Assembly (NCBI GenBank): GCA_963989245.1
Contig: OZ022340.1
Span: 46,957,948-47,021,947 of the forward strand
Length of the DNA stretch: 64,000 nucleotides
Origin: Nansenia antarctica
Taxonomy: Eukaryota > Chordata > Actinopteri > Argentiniformes > Microstomatidae
Direction of reading: 5' to 3'
Notes under the pieces: generated by a model
What the model was told of the DNA's origin: nothing
The model's database searches: none
What the model saw: only the letters and a program-made list of their open reading frames with translations
Made by a program: the position numbers and the translations under genes
Shown here: positions 24,085-35,715 of the stretch, one piece after another
Numbering within the stretch: the stretch's first letter is position 1
Layout: each line of letters starts with the position of its first letter

Positions 24085-24960
24085 CAGGGCCGCTTTAAGG
24101 GGGGGCTAGCTGGGGCGGTGGCACAGGGCCTCGCGCTTTGGAGGGCCTCGCGTGAGGCAGGGTAAAAAACATTTTCTTATTTTTTTTGGTACCCTGGCTG
24201 GCGAGGCCCTCCAAAGCGCCAGGCAAGGGACAATATTATTATTTTTGCCTTTAATACATTTCTAAATGTTCACACGTGATAATCATAGTCAATTATATCT
24301 AAAAGCTAGCATACCTGTAGGACAGGGAGATTCTTAGCAACAGAAAAAAGTAATTTCCCCCTATGACACCTTACGTGAAACGTGAATTTTGGGCGCGCGT
24401 TGACACTTGTTGTGCATAGTGACTGCTTAGTGCAACGGACAAAATGCAGAGGGAACGAGACCGAGGAAGAAAATGTTAATCGGGTGCTGAAAAAATAAAT
24501 AAAAATAAAAGAAAGGAAGGCTTCAGGGCCTCGCTTAGAGGTTAGTTCGAAACATTTCTAAAAACAAGTGAGGCTCCCGTTAGCACCGAAGAAGCTAACG
24601 TTACTGCTAGCACTAGCAATGCTAGTAGTAGCACAGCACAGCCCCCCCTGAGAGGCAAAGATGATGTCTCGGAGGTGGAGGAGGACAACAGCTACACCGG
24701 CAGCAGTGGGACTGCCCAGCCCCAGGTGATGATGGTCAGGAGTGGCGAAGTAGAGGATATGGAGGCGGAAGATGGAGCTACTCAGAGCAGCAGCAGCAGG
24801 GGCTGCAGGGCTGAGAGTGATGGAACGCAAGACGAGCCTACGGTGTCAGATATGTCATGTATGATGATCCTGGTAAATTGGCCGGTACATATGGACTCTA
24901 CAGTTACAGAAGTGATCATTAGAAGAGGTCCCCCAAAGATGAAACCTGGATTTAGTTATC
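24085..24960 (+). mobile_element. 5' part of a ZMYM/TTF-type hAT transposon
   Basis: Starts with CAGGGCCGCTTTAAGG, a hAT-like terminal sequence. A broken coding region follows, with GFRASLRG, then a serine- and acid-rich segment (VEEDNSYTGSSGTAQP), then a YDDPGK-like stretch around 24860. This order is the N-terminal half of hAT proteins with a TTF-type zinc finger. The catalytic and dimerisation parts are missing and there are stops in frame. It is a fragment, possibly of the same group as the transposase at 40000-41895. Confidence 0.55.
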
Positions 24961-25506
24961 CTAAAAATAATGAGAACAGAAACTTTAGTGAAACTTTATT
25001 TCTCCGAAAACTACAGTATAATGGTCTTTATTGTCATTGATATAGTACAGGTACCATACAACGAAATGTGGGTTGATCTCCATGATCTGTCATGGATGAA
25101 GAAAATGATTTAAGGAATTGAGTCTAACCCTATTAGAATTCAGTATTCAGGGTTAAGTGAGCATGTTGTCCTAAATGTGGAACTAAACCAATGATTCACA
25201 ACTTCAGTCCACATTTCCAAACTAAATAAATGCCTCGCATTCAACCACACAACTGCTTTTCCAGTTTCAAAGTCATGTTACTAAGAAATTTGCTGGAGGA
25301 AAAACATCAACAATTATTGACAGATGAATTGTTTCTTAGGAGTAGTCAAGTTGGTTTGAGGGTGAAACTTGCCGGGAGACAAGTTTCTGACTACGCAGAC
25401 AGTTTGCTCCTCCCTACTCTCCCCGGGGGGAATGTCTGGAGTGGGACTTCTGCAAGGAAGCACTGATTTCAATGTCAATCAATGTCTTGTTGTGTCTGAA
25501 TTCCAG

Positions 25507-25669
25507 GTTCCTAGATGACATAGAGAAGATGCTGGGCTGGCGCCCCCCGGTGGTCTATAAGTACCTGTGGAAGTATGTGTGTCTCCTGGCCATGCTGGGG
25601 CTGCTGGGTGCTAGTCTGCTCAGGATGGTTTTGGAACGGCCGACCTACACCGCCTGGAACCAAGCTACG
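25507..25669 (+). pseudogene. Single SLC6-family transporter exon
   Basis: Between TTCCAG (acceptor) and GTACGG (donor) lies one 163-bp open exon reading FLDDIEKMLGWRPPVVYKYL, WKYVCLLAMLGLLGASLL and ERPTYTAWNQAT. The pattern D-I-x-x-M-L-G-x-x-P followed by a W-K-Y/F-V membrane helix and P-x-Y-x-A-W is that of the C-terminal third of SLC6 sodium-coupled amino-acid transporters, closest by eye to the SLC6A15/16/17 branch. The helix is clearly hydrophobic. Neighbouring SLC6 exons are not visible, so this is one exon of a larger gene or a detached fragment. The following tandem repeat begins about 40 bp past the donor. Confidence 0.75.
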
Positions 25670-25710
25670 GTACGGGCTCTCCCCAGGCTGCTCCACCTGT
25701 GTCCTCCAGG

Positions 25711-25876
25711 GCATGATAGCTTCATGGTGGCCTCATGATAGCTTCATGGTGGCTTCATGATAGCTTCATGGTGGCCTCATGATAGCTTCATGGTGGCCTC
25801 ATGATAGCTTCATGGTGGCTTCATGATAGCTTCATGGTGGCTTCATGATAGTTTCATGATAGCTTCATGGTGGCTT
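25711..25876 (+). repeat. Tandem repeat of ~20-22 bp in SLC6 intron
   Basis: Seven to eight copies of CTTCATGATAG/CTTCATGGTGG-type units, in two alternating forms, immediately 3' of the SLC6 exon. Confidence 0.9.
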
Positions 25877-26110
25877 CACGGAATATGAGGATGTTGTCAG
25901 TATTTGCCTCCAAAAAACAACATTGTATTTGATAAGGATGCTATAGAGACTTGAACTCTATAGCAGTAAGCCCTCCCCTCTAGCTTGCCTCTGCCTGTCT
26001 GTCTAAAATACTCATTACAAAATGATAACAAGGCCGCTAGACGTGGCTGAATCATTTGAGTTTGTCTTCTTTTCGTCTTTCGTCTTTAGTCTTTTCGACT
26101 AAAAAGGAGA

Positions 26111-26521
26111 ATGGACGACTCGCAATACATCGACCGCTTAATCGGAAAACGGATCAAGTTAACGGGAACAGGAACTTTCCTCGGAGTTGTTCAGCGGATC
26201 AAAGGAAACAAAACGGTGACTTTAGAGGATGGTAAGACAAATAACTGTCTTTTCCCCCCACATTTTGTCCCGATGTTCCACTGACTTTGCTTGGAAGAAA
26301 CACGTGTTCCACTCAGCTAATGTTAGGCAGGTGCAAGGCATGTGGAGAGGCCGGGTGTCCAAAAACGGCTATTTTTTAATGTATGTATTTATTTATTTGC
26401 AATGATGAGTAAACCAGCTAGTAATTTATTGCTGTGGATTTATCTCTTTCAGTCGTTAATGTGGAGAATGGAACCAAATATCCTGAGGTGATGCTGTTTT
26501 TTAACGATGATATTCTGAACG
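26111..26521 (+). CDS. exd1: EXD1-like (3'-5' exonuclease domain protein), exons 1-2, partial
   Basis: Exon 1 (26111-26231) begins ATGGACGACTCG and encodes MDDSQYIDRLIGKRIKLTGT then FLGVVQRIKGNKTVTLED. Exon 2 (26453-26521) encodes VVNVENGTKYPEVMLFFNDD. This matches the Sm/LSM-like N-terminal domain of EXD1, a partner in piRNA biogenesis in animals; the exonuclease domain should follow but is not in the window. Borders are GT-AG and phases agree (1 out, 1 in). The start was chosen as the first ATG after a pyrimidine-rich, probable promoter-proximal stretch (TTTTCGTCTTTCGTCTTTAG at 26069). A second copy of exon 2 follows at 27496-27564. Whether this locus is expressed is unknown. Confidence 0.75.
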
Positions 26522-26639
26522 GTAAGTCAAGGTGATGCGGTTATACCCTGTCATAAAAAAAAGATAGACGCCGTGTCGTGACTACTGCGTCGAGCGTAAC
26601 ATCCCTACCTCCTAGTCTACAGTAGCCAGCATGCCATAG

Positions 26640-26880
26640 ATACCCCTCCTCACCTAGCGATCACTGCTCAACGCTAACATACTCCAGTAGCTAACAAACA
26701 GTAGCTAACAGTCTGTTGATGACTCAATGCTAACATGCTAAAGTAGCTAACATGCTACACTAGCTAACATTCTACACTAGTTAACATACTCCAGTAGCTA
26801 ACATACTCCAGTAGCTAACATACTCCAGTAGCTAACATGCTACAGTAGCTAACATGCTACAGTAACTGCCAGTGTTGTTA
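26640..26880 (+). repeat. ~18-bp minisatellite in EXD1 intron
   Basis: Repeated AACATACTCCAGTAGCT and AACATGCTACAGTAGCT units with drift between copies. Confidence 0.85.
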
Positions 26881-27370
26881 AGCCAGTAACCTGCAACTCT
26901 ATAAACAGCCCAGACAGACATGTGTCAGGGTGTGAGGGTGTCATGGCCGCAGGTGTCAGGTTAGGGACCGTCTCTCCTCCCAAACAATCCTTTGTCCCGA
27001 GATGACTGATATCACTTGACCTGTCATCTACTGGAGGGGGTGACATCACTACGGGCTAAATTTGAATGATTTTTAATGAGGAATTTAAATTAGAATTCAA
27101 TAGACTTTCTGCTGACTTCCTGAATTGAAATGGAATTGACCCTAAAGTCTGGTGGTCAGGTTCAGGATAATACCTGGTCAGTTCACTCATCTTGTATCCC
27201 AGATCTGAAATGAATCAGTCCCTATATTCAAGGTGATATGATTTAAGAAATAGGACTTAGCTGATCATTAGCTGGTGTAAATGCAGAACGGATGAACTTC
27301 AACCTGCCATAAAACTGTCTTCACTTCACCAACACTGGTTTGGCTCAACGAACACAACCGTCATAGACTA

Positions 27371-27593
27371 CAGGTGCAAGGCATGTGGAGAGGCCGGGTG
27401 TCCAAAAACGGCTATTTTTTAATGTATGTATTTATTTATTTGCAATGATGAGTAAACCAGCTAGTAATTTATTGCTGTGGATTTATCTCTTTCAGTCGTT
27501 AATGTGGAGAATGGAACCAAATATCCTGAGGCGATGCTGTTTTTTAACGATGATATTCTGAACGGTAAGTCAAGGTGATGCGGTTATACCCTG
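27371..27593 (+). repeat. exd1: Tandem duplicate of EXD1 exon 2 with flanks
   Basis: About 220 bp repeat the stretch from 26331, beginning GTGCAAGGCATGTGGAGAGG, through exon 2 and its donor. The duplicate exon (27496-27564) keeps both splice sites and is open. Its only visible coding change turns GTG into GCG (V to A in YPEVML). Both exon copies are 69 bp, so including both would insert 23 codons without a frameshift. Exons 3 onward are not recognised after it. Confidence 0.85.
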
Positions 27594-27599
27594 TCATAC

Positions 27600-27717
27600 C
27601 CTGTCCCTGTCCATCATACCCTGGTCATACCCTGTCCCTGTCCATCATACCCTGGTCATACCCTGTCATAACCTTGTCATACCTTGTCCATCATACCCTG
27701 TCATACCTTATTAAGCA
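27600..27717 (+). repeat. CATACCCTGTC-type tandem repeat
   Basis: Irregular repeats of CATACCCTGTCCCTGTCCAT and shorter forms fill the gap between the EXD1 duplicate and the RBMS retrocopy. Confidence 0.8.
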
Positions 27718-29160
27718 CCACGGGCTGGGACCAGCTCAGCAAAACCAACCTGTACATCCGCGGGTTGCCCCCGGCAACCACCGACCTGGATCTAGTCAAA
27801 CTCTGCCAGCCGTATGGCAAGATCGTATCGGCTAAGGCCATCCTTGATAAGACAACAAATAAATGTAAAGGCTATGGGTTTGTGGACTTTGACAGTCCAG
27901 CAGCAGCCCTGAAGGCAGTCCATGCCCTGAAGACGAGTGGAATACAAGCTCAGATGGCTAAGCAGCAGGAGCAGGACCCTACCAACCTCTACATCTCCAA
28001 CCTGCCCCTGTCAGTGGACGAGCAGGAGTTGGAGAGCCTGCTGAGGCCCTTCGGCCAGGTCATCTCCACCCGCGTCCTCAGGGACTACAGTGGGAACAGC
28101 AGAGGGGTGGGCTTCGCCAGGATGGAGTCCACAGAGAAGTGCAACGCAGTGATCTCCCACTTCAATGGGAAGTTTATCAAGATGGTGCCAGGAACTTTGG
28201 CGCCCCCTGAGCCCCTGCTCTGTAAGTTTGCTGATGGTCAGAGGAAGAGGCACAGTCACAGTCCGTTTGTCCCCAACGGACGGACATGGCCCAGGGAGGC
28301 GGAGCTGCGACTGGGTGGGATGACTCTGGCCTATGATCCATCCTCAGCCGCTATGCAGAATGGGTATTACGCGTCTCCGTACACCCTGACTAACAGGATG
28401 ATGGCTCAGACGGCCATGTCTCCTTATATGTCTCCTGTCTCCTGTCTCCACCTACCAGGTGCAGAATCATTCTTGGATGGCCCATCAGCCTTACATTATG
28501 CAACACCCGGCAGCTGTGATGTCGCCCTCTGTGGACCACACCATGTCAATGCAGCCTACCGCCATGATGACACAGCAGATGGGCCATCTCTCACTGGGGA
28601 ACAGCGGCGCGTACATTCCTGCTAACACAGCCATGCAAGGAGCCTACATCCCCCCAGTATTCCCACATGCAGGCTGCTGCTGAAAACGGCACGCAGCAGC
28701 AGGTGGATTCGTCCAACAATTCCTCTCCATATAGTCAACAAAGCAAGTAGCAGTTTTGGGCCGAGCCGACCGGCAAAATAAAAAAAAAATAGCTACCATC
28801 GAACGGCCCATAAATCGAAAGCTACCATTGGACGGCCCATTAAAAAACGGATAAGTGGTTGTTGAAGATCACTCCACGGTTCTTGCCACCAGAGGGAGGC
28901 ATCGAGCAGTCCACCCTGCCACAGGTCATTATAACAAATCACAGATGTTAGCATGATAGAAGAACCAACTGATGTAGGCTGCTGTATTTTTTACTTACAC
29001 CTCCCAGCATGTCTTTTAGTTTCCACTTCCTATTCTTATCCATTTTAATGTCAGATTGAGTTTTTGTTTGAATTTGTGAAAGCTAAGTGGACTACTGACA
29101 TGGTTTTCTAACATTTACACTGTGATGTTTTTTTTGTTGAGTTATGAATAAAAATTCTAT
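27718..29160 (+). pseudogene. rbms: RBMS-family RNA-binding protein retrocopy, frameshifted
   Basis: An intronless coding stretch starts at [20 protein letters not shown]. It holds two RNA-recognition motifs: RNP cores KGYGFVDF in the first and RGVGFARM in the second, with [13 protein letters not shown] opening RRM2. Then come LLCKFADG and the conserved C-terminal MTLAYDP region. The parent family (RBMS1/2/3, single-strand-binding RNA regulators) has many introns and an N-terminal ~60 residues, which are missing. Near 28430-28445 a duplicated TCTCCTGTCTCC shifts the frame, and [17 protein letters not shown] continues in another frame. An extra C near 28655 shifts it again, before the NNSSPYSQQSK end at ~28750. 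A 3' untranslated region with AATAAAAATTC near 29148 follows. It is a processed pseudogene, with the first ~240 codons still open. Confidence 0.88.
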
Positions 29161-29429
29161 CTTCTAAAGTTTGTTCTCAAATTGTATATCATTCTCTCAA
29201 CAGATTGTATATACATACGTATATATTTTGGATAATCTCAGTTTAATGATGCATACTTAGAATACATTTAAAAATCCAGTGGGCGTACTGCACCGAAAAA
29301 CTGATTATGAGATTTGTCAGAGGGTTTATTAAATTGTCTTAATGGAGATCTAAAAACTGGCCATTACAATGCATTTATAATAATGCAATATTGATAGGGC
29401 ATCTATTTGGGATTAAGCCTAATTTACCT
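29161..29429. other. No recognisable gene
   Basis: AT-rich sequence between the RBMS retrocopy and a LINE fragment. Nothing coding is supported. Confidence 0.4.
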
Positions 29430-29780
29430 CAAAGCCTGGGTATATCTCTCGCCAAAAGGAGATAATGGTGGCCTACTACCGCGGCGCAGTGGAGAGCATC
29501 CTCACCTACGGCATCTGCAACTGGTTCTCCAGCTGCACAACCGCGGAGAGAACCCTCCCCTCTCTGGAAGAGCTGTACAACACACGCTGTCTCAGGAAGG
29601 CCTCCAAGATCTCCAGAGACCCAACCCACCCTGGGTACGAACACTTTACCCGGCTGCCCTCGAAAAGGCGGTACAGGACCATGGCCGCCACGACAAACAG
29701 ACTGAAGCACAGCTTCTACCCCAGGGCCATCCAGGCCCTGAACACAGCAAAGATCTAGGTTCTGGGCCCTGGACAGTCTG
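29430..29780 (+). mobile_element. L2-like LINE 3' fragment
   Basis: Frame 29465-29758 reads MVAYYRGAVESILTYGICNW, LPSLEELYNTRCLRKASKIS and the terminal FYPRAIQALN. It is nearly the same as 4481-4850 on the minus strand, but with an internal loss after TAERT: the KALQRVVRSAQKITGAP block is missing. Only the last ~100 codons are present. Confidence 0.8.
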
Positions 29781-29786
29781 GACGGA

Positions 29787-31186
29787 TTGATGGCAGCTGA
29801 GAAAAACCAAAAGAAACTTGAGGCAGATGCTGCCAAATGTGTAAACATTAGGGACATGTTTGCTGCACCCTCAAGTTTACCACAGCAGCAACAGCAACAG
29901 GTTGAAGAGGAGGCTGGCAGGGAGGAGCGGGAGCAGGGTACAGATACAGAGGATAGAGAGGATACAGAAGAAGCGGGGCCGAGTCAGCCTGTAACCGTTG
30001 ACCCGGTAAGGAAAATATAGGTAGCTGTTAGGGGTGTAACGGATCGCCCCCCACGGTTCGGCACGCATGTGTACCGCGGATCAATTGCAAAATGTAACCA
30101 AGTAATAATATTACTATGAGTTAATATCCCTTGTAAATCACAATATAGAGTTGCCATGAAAAGATAGACGCGACAGTTGCGTGCTTTGTTTTACTCTAAA
30201 GCGCAATGATAGGTTGATAATGGAGAAAAAAAATCTAGAACAACAAGGCTGCGTTCGTAAATTCGCTCTGGAATCTGATCACTGAGTACACTGGTCTACT
30301 TGCACTGGTACCATTGCTTACTGTATGTAGTCGTCTTTGTAGTGGTTTGGGGGAATACTACAGTTTGTCATATGACTGTACAGCACAGTATATAAGACGA
30401 GTATATAAGGCAAGTATTTTTGTGCTGGTGGGTGTGGTCCGACCGATTGGGGTGGGCCTGTCTGGGCCAAAAATGCCAGGGCCTAATTTTTGTCCCAGTC
30501 CAGCCCTGGCACCAACAGACCAAGAGACACAAAAGCGCTATAACTGCCAGTGCAGGTGTTCCCAGTGTCACCACCTTCTTTAAAAGGGTAGAGCCTACCC
30601 AACATGAGTATGATCTGGCCATAAAGGAGGGAATCTTGGCATATCATACATTGAAACACAATCATAGTTACCGCTCCCTCGACTGCACTGCTCAACTGAC
30701 AAGGAAGCTTTATGAGCCGAAGTTTACCTGTGCCAGGACAAAAGGTGATGCTATTGTTCAGAATGTTTTTGCACCTTGGGCAACCACTATGGTAACACAG
30801 GACCTAGATAGAGTTGAATTTGTGTCCATTTCAACTGATGCTTCAAATCATGGACATGTTAAGCTGATGCCAGTACTAGTCAGGTACTGCAAAATATATG
30901 ATGGGAGCCTGTCAGTAGAAACAAAGCTACTTGATTTTGTTGAGCTTAAGGGGGAAACAGCAGAGCAACTGGCAGCTTGTTGTCATAGAGAAATACACTC
31001 TTCAGAACAAAGTGGTGGCATTCTCTGCAGATAATACAAACACAAACTTTGGGGGCCTGAATAGGGCAGGGAGGGTCAATGTCCACACCAAAGTAAAAGA
31101 TTCTCTGCAGCGGGAGGTGATTGGCTTGGGTTGTCCTGCCCACATCATCCATAATGCAACCAGAACAGCTTTGGTTGGCTCGTTCT
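29787..31186 (+). mobile_element. hAT transposase fragment
   Basis: Two coding pieces. The first (29790-30015) has a Q-rich and acidic N-terminus (VNIRDMFAAPSSLPQQQQQQ). The second (about 30560-31186) has VTTFFKRVEPTQHEYDLAIK, FVSISTDASNHGHVKLMPVL and VVAFSADNTNTNFGGLNR. The ST-D-A-S and S-A-D-N-T-N acidic motifs and LGCPAHIIHNA are the catalytic core pattern of hAT-like transposases. The frame is broken near 31000 (LVVIEKYTLQNK continues in another frame) and the C-terminal dimerisation domain is absent. The gap 30016-30560 contains a GGGGTGTAACGGATCG stretch, typical of another hAT terminus, so an insertion there is likely. Confidence 0.65.
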
Positions 31187-31547
31187 AAGAATTACTTTTA
31201 ATACCACTTACAGTACACTGACACTAATGTTGAGAGGCACATTCCAGTTGTTACACTTGAGTATTCTTGCTTGAATGTGTATACATTGGTCAAAATAAAT
31301 TTAACAGCAATTGTCCCCGTTTCTGTATTTCATCATGATAAAATGTATACATTTTTCCTAAAAAGTTGGAAATGTCCCCAGATTGCATCTGAGAAATCTG
31401 GTCACCTTACCTTAGGTGGATACAAGATAATTAAATAACATGCATACAGGCCTACTTGGGGATGATAGTCAATTGTCTACAGTGGGCCTGTTCATGTTCT
31501 TCACTGTATGGATATTGCAATCATTGGACTTATCGGGAATGTTACCC
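31187..31547. other. Spacer before gypsy B
   Basis: No gene. It ends with ACCC (31544-31547), the left copy of the next element's target duplication. Confidence 0.5.
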
Positions 31548-31803
31548 TGTAGGAGTGACGGCAATAACAGGACGATGTAGTCGGTTTGCCGGTAGAAAAA
31601 CAATCATGTGCTTTATTCTCACTCTCTGCATGCGTACTGACAACAACAAACTTTCATTCCTCTCTGTCCCACTTATATCCCGTCATATCACCCGCTAAGC
31701 ATCCTGGGTGATTGAGTAAACACAAACATATCAACAGTGCTTTATACAAGGCTGGAACGCCGTGAATTACGAATACTCTGCTTGCTAGCGAGCGGTCACT
31801 ACA
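31548..31803 (-). repeat. 3' LTR of gypsy B
   Basis: 256 bp, apparently identical to 35716-35971. The pol stop codon lies just inside it. Confidence 0.93.
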
Positions 31804-34800
31804 CACGTCCCCCCAGAATTCACAAGAACCGGCCCCAAAAAACGGTCAGGGACTCTGATCACTCGCCCAAAGCGACTCTGGCGCCCTTGAGCAGGCACAG
31901 GAGACCGAGGCCGGGGAAAAACAACAGGCGGACGTTTGGCCGGCCTCGGACGGCAGGGCAGGGGGTCTGCAGGAGCTAGGGTCGGGACTGTTTTAACAGG
32001 GGGGCGACCGCGGCGGGGCGGGTGGGCCACCTCGATGGGACGGTCCAAGTCCAGATGAGCTGGCTTAAGGCGATCCACCGAGATGCGTTCCTTACTACCC
32101 CCCATGTCGATAATAAAGGATTTGTCGCCTGTCTCCACGACCCGGTAGGGACCATCATAGGGCGGTTGCAGAGGGGCTCGATGGGCGTCTTGGCGGATAA
32201 AGACATACCCCGCTGCCTTCAGATCAGGCGGGACACGTACCTTAGGAACGCCGTGGCATGAGGTAGGGATCGGCCGGAAGGACTTGGCCTTGTCCAGCAG
32301 CGCACTTCGCTGTTCTGGTGCTGACCAGGGGACCGTAGCACAGGGGAGGAAATCCCCCGGAACCCGGAGGGGTTGGCCGTACACCAGCTCAGCAGAGGAC
32401 GAAAGGAGGTCCTCCTTAGGTGCAGTACGGAGTCCCAGCATCACCCAAGGAAGCCTGTCGACCCAGCCGTCGCCCCGGAGATCGGCTTTAAGAGCAGCCT
32501 TCATGGACCGGTGAAAACGTTCACACAGGCCATTGGCCTGTGGGTGGTAAGCCGTAGTGCGGTGGAGGGAGACACCCAGCTGCTGAGTAATGGAAGTCCA
32601 TAAGCCAGAAGTGAACTGGGCCCCCCGATCAGAGGAAAGGTCTGAGGGGACCCCAAACCGGGAGACCCAGGTGCCGATGAATGCGCGGGCCACCTCAGCT
32701 GTGGTAGTCTCCGTCAGTGGGACGGCCTCTGGCCAACGGGTGGTCCTGTCCACCATCGTCAGAAGGTGAGTGTACCCCCTGGAGGCGGGAAGGGGACCCA
32801 CCAGATCAATGTTGACGTGGTCGAAGCGTCTTTCCGGGACCGTGAACCGCTCCAGCGGGGCCTTAACATGACGATGGACCTTCGCACGTTGGCATGGCAC
32901 GCAGGTCCTGACCCACCCACCAATGTCAACCTTCATCCTGGGCCAGACGAATTTCGCCGCAATCAGGCGCTGCGAAGGTTTCCTGCCTGGGTGTGAGAGG
33001 CCATGTATGGACTCGAAAACTTGCCGTCTCCATGCATGTGGAACCACGGGGCGCGGCTGCTCCATGGACACGTCACAAAGCAGCGTTGTGCCGTCGTCAC
33101 TGAAGGGGATGTCCGCCAACTGGAGGCCAGAAACTTTAGTCCTGCATGCCTGGATGTCTGGGTCCGAAACCTGATCCGCAGCCATATGGGCGTAGTCGAT
33201 GCCGAGGTGGACAGCCCCGATAGTGGCACGAGAGAGGCAGTCAGCTACGGGGTTGTCCTTCCCCGCCACATGCCGAATGTCTGTAGTGAACTCGGAGATA
33301 TAAGCCAGATGACGCTGCTGCCTGGCAGACCACGGCTCCGACACCTTAGCCATGGCAAAAATCAAGGGTTTGTGGTCCACAAAAACTGTGAATGGACGAG
33401 CCTCCAGCAGGAAACGGAAGTGCCTGACTGCCAAGTACAGAGCGAGGAGCTCTCGGTCAAAGGTGCTGTATTTTTGCTCACTGGAGCGGAGTTGTCGGCT
33501 GAAAAATGCCAGGGGTTGCCAAACCCCCTTGACCAGCTGTTCGTAAACGCCTCCAACGGCATAATCTGAGGCATCAGTTGTCAAGGCCACGGAAGCTTCA
33601 GGCACGGGGTGAGTCAGCATGGTCGCGCTCGCGAGGGCTTCCTTGGTGTCTGAGAATGCCTTTGACATTTCGTCGGACCATGCGATGATGTGCTTAGGGG
33701 TCTTGTCCTTGAGAGCCCCATACAGGGGTCGCATTAGGTGGGCAGCCTGGGGGATGAATCGATGGTAGAAATTCACCATCCCCAGGAACTCCTGTAAAGC
33801 TCTAATGCTGGTAGGGCGTGGGAGCTGCAGCACAGCGTCCACCTTTGATGGCAGCGGGACCGCCCCAGCAGTAGTGATGTGGTGGCCGAGGAAATCCATG
33901 GCAGGCAGTCCAAACTGGCACTTTGCTGGGTTGATGATTAATCCATGTTCCCGGAGGCGACTGAAGAGGAGACGGAGGTGGGATAGGTGCTCTGCCTTGG
34001 ACGTGCTAGCTACCAGGATATCGTCTAGGTAGACAAACACAAAAGGGAGGTTGCCCAGCATGGCGTCCATCAACCTCTGAAAGGTCTGGGCAGCATTCTT
34101 GAGGCCAAACGGCATCCTCAAAAACTCAAAAAGTCCGAATGGTGTTATAACCGCTGTCTTGGGGACGTCCTGAGGGCTAACTGGCACCTGGTGGTATCCC
34201 CGTACCAAATCCACTTTAGAAAAAATAGACGCGCCCGCTAGATGGGCCGAAAAGTCTTGAATGTGTGGAACGGGGTATCGGTCAGGTGTGGTGACATCAT
34301 TTAGACGCCGGTAGTCGCCGCACGGACGCCAGCCTCCGTTGGACTTGGGAACGAGATGGAGAGGCGAGGCCCAAGGACTGTCAGAACGGCGAATGATGCC
34401 AAGTGCCTCCATGGCTGCAAACTCCTCTTTCGCGATGGTGAGCTTGTGTGGGTCGAGGCGACGGGCCCTGGCATGCACTGGTGGGCCTTCCGTGGAGATG
34501 TAATGCATGACGCCGTGTTTGGTGGTAGCAGCCGAGAAGGTAGGTGTTGTGATGTCTGAGAACTCCAATAGAAGAGGAGAGAAATCGTCAGCCGGCGAGA
34601 CAGCACTGGACAGCTTCATTGTGGCTGCGTCACTGCGCTCACATGACAAGGAGCCGAATGTCTCAGCGTTGACGAGTCGGCGGTTCCCCACGTCCACCAG
34701 GAGGCTGTTAGCGCAGAGAAAGTCAGCGCCTAAGAGGGGAGTAGACACTTTGGCCAACACAAAACTCCAGGTAAAACGCTGGTCAGCAAAACACAAACCC

Positions 34801-35054
34801 ACAGTGCGCTTGCCGAAGGTAGCGATAGCACTGCCATTGGCAGCCTCAAGGGAGGGTCCTCGTTTCGCTGTTTTAATGTCTATTGCCGATACAGGCAGCA
34901 CGCTCACCTGGGCACCTGTGTCACACAGAAAACGGCGGCCGGAGAGGGAGTCAGTGACGTACAGCAAGCCTGCAGAATGGCCGGCACCCACAGCTGCTAA
35001 TGAGTGGCGGCCTGTGCGTTTCCCGACACACTGAAGTTGCATGGTGGCAGGCAC
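31785..35054 (-). CDS. Gypsy B Pol polyprotein (PR, RT, RNase H, IN)
   Basis: 1089 residues, uninterrupted. The aspartic protease has [13 protein letters not shown] near residue 45. RT runs from about residue 190 to 380, with [31 protein letters not shown] and the catalytic [12 protein letters not shown]. RNase H has [28 protein letters not shown] and the C-terminal VADCLSRA. The integrase has H-H-C-C zinc residues (HGLSHPGR...CVPCQRAK), then a DDE core: [25 protein letters not shown] and a glutamate in [14 protein letters not shown]. The C-terminus is proline- and arginine-rich, without a chromodomain. The start overlaps gag by 58 bp in another frame, so expression as a Gag-Pol fusion by frameshifting is likely. 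All catalytic residues I can check are present. Confidence 0.93.
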   Translation of the reverse strand: MPATMQLQCVGKRTGRHSLAAVGAGHSAGLLYVTDSLSGRRFLCDTGAQVSVLPVSAIDIKTAKRGPSLEAANGSAIATFGKRTVGLCFADQRFTWSFVLAKVSTPLLGADFLCANSLLVDVGNRRLVNAETFGSLSCERSDAATMKLSSAVSPADDFSPLLLEFSDITTPTFSAATTKHGVMHYISTEGPPVHARARRLDPHKLTIAKEEFAAMEALGIIRRSDSPWASPLHLVPKSNGGWRPCGDYRRLNDVTTPDRYPVPHIQDFSAHLAGASIFSKVDLVRGYHQVPVSPQDVPKTAVITPFGLFEFLRMPFGLKNAAQTFQRLMDAMLGNLPFVFVYLDDILVASTSKAEHLSHLRLLFSRLREHGLIINPAKCQFGLPAMDFLGHHITTAGAVPLPSKVDAVLQLPRPTSIRALQEFLGMVNFYHRFIPQAAHLMRPLYGALKDKTPKHIIAWSDEMSKAFSDTKEALASATMLTHPVPEASVALTTDASDYAVGGVYEQLVKGVWQPLAFFSRQLRSSEQKYSTFDRELLALYLAVRHFRFLLEARPFTVFVDHKPLIFAMAKVSEPWSARQQRHLAYISEFTTDIRHVAGKDNPVADCLSRATIGAVHLGIDYAHMAADQVSDPDIQACRTKVSGLQLADIPFSDDGTTLLCDVSMEQPRPVVPHAWRRQVFESIHGLSHPGRKPSQRLIAAKFVWPRMKVDIGGWVRTCVPCQRAKVHRHVKAPLERFTVPERRFDHVNIDLVGPLPASRGYTHLLTMVDRTTRWPEAVPLTETTTAEVARAFIGTWVSRFGVPSDLSSDRGAQFTSGLWTSITQQLGVSLHRTTAYHPQANGLCERFHRSMKAALKADLRGDGWVDRLPWVMLGLRTAPKEDLLSSSAELVYGQPLRVPGDFLPCATVPWSAPEQRSALLDKAKSFRPIPTSCHGVPKVRVPPDLKAAGYVFIRQDAHRAPLQPPYDGPYRVVETGDKSFIIDMGGSKERISVDRLKPAHLDLDRPIEVAHPPRRGRPPVKTVPTLAPADPLPCRPRPAKRPPVVFPRPRSPVPAQGRQSRFGRVIRVPDRFLGPVLVNSGGTCVVTAR

Positions 35055-35668
35055 TTCTTAGCTTTGTCCCCGAATTTCATATGGTAAAAGCACAACCCCG
35101 ACGGCCTCACCCGTCGGGCCACAGCAGTAGCGGAGATGGACAGTGGTTGGAACCCAAACTCATCCATGGTGGCTGTAAAACACTTCTTCCCAGCTGAGAA
35201 AAATATATCCGCTTCCTTGGCTAGCTGACGAAAGTCTGTTTTGATGGAATTAGCCATTGAAAAACGAACCTGGTCTGGTAACTGTTGCAGAAAAAGCTCT
35301 TTAAAAAGAAAACACAGCTGATGGTCGCCCAGCAGAGCTAGCATGTGGTCCATCAGTTCAGAGGGTTTTGTGTCACCGAGCCCAGGGAGAGAGAGGAGCT
35401 GGCGTGCACGTTCAGATTCAGACAGACAAAAAGTATCGATGAGGTGCGCCTTCAAGGTAACATATTTGTGCTGTGCCGGTGGGTTTTCAATAAGACTCAC
35501 CACTCTCGCTGCCGTTGAATTGGTTAGAGCTGCTACCACGTAGTAGTATTTGGTATTATCCACGGTAATATCCCTGAGGGCGAATTGAGCTTCAGCTTGT
35601 GCAAACCATGCAATGGCATTTTGTTCCCAAAAAACGGGCAGCTTGAGTGAAACTGCGTTTGTTGTCAT
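34997..35668 (-). CDS. Gypsy B Gag-like protein
   Basis: 223 residues, starting 47 bp inside the 5' LTR edge. It opens with [20 protein letters not shown] and continues [14 protein letters not shown], the typical N-terminal fold of Ty3/gypsy capsid proteins. Its C-terminus has a modified zinc knuckle-like [18 protein letters not shown] (C-x3-H-x9-C-x3-C) instead of the usual C-x2-C-x4-H-x4-C. This short Gag with a C/H/C/C tail fits families in which capsid and a compact nucleic-acid-binding end are joined. It overlaps pol. No frameshift or stop is visible. Confidence 0.85.
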   Translation of the reverse strand: MTTNAVSLKLPVFWEQNAIAWFAQAEAQFALRDITVDNTKYYYVVAALTNSTAARVVSLIENPPAQHKYVTLKAHLIDTFCLSESERARQLLSLPGLGDTKPSELMDHMLALLGDHQLCFLFKELFLQQLPDQVRFSMANSIKTDFRQLAKEADIFFSAGKKCFTATMDEFGFQPLSISATAVARRVRPSGLCFYHMKFGDKAKKCLPPCNFSVSGNAQAATH

Positions 35669-35715
35669 GTTTCAATGATCTCCGAAAACGTTCGAGAGAA
35701 TATCAGGGTCACCAA

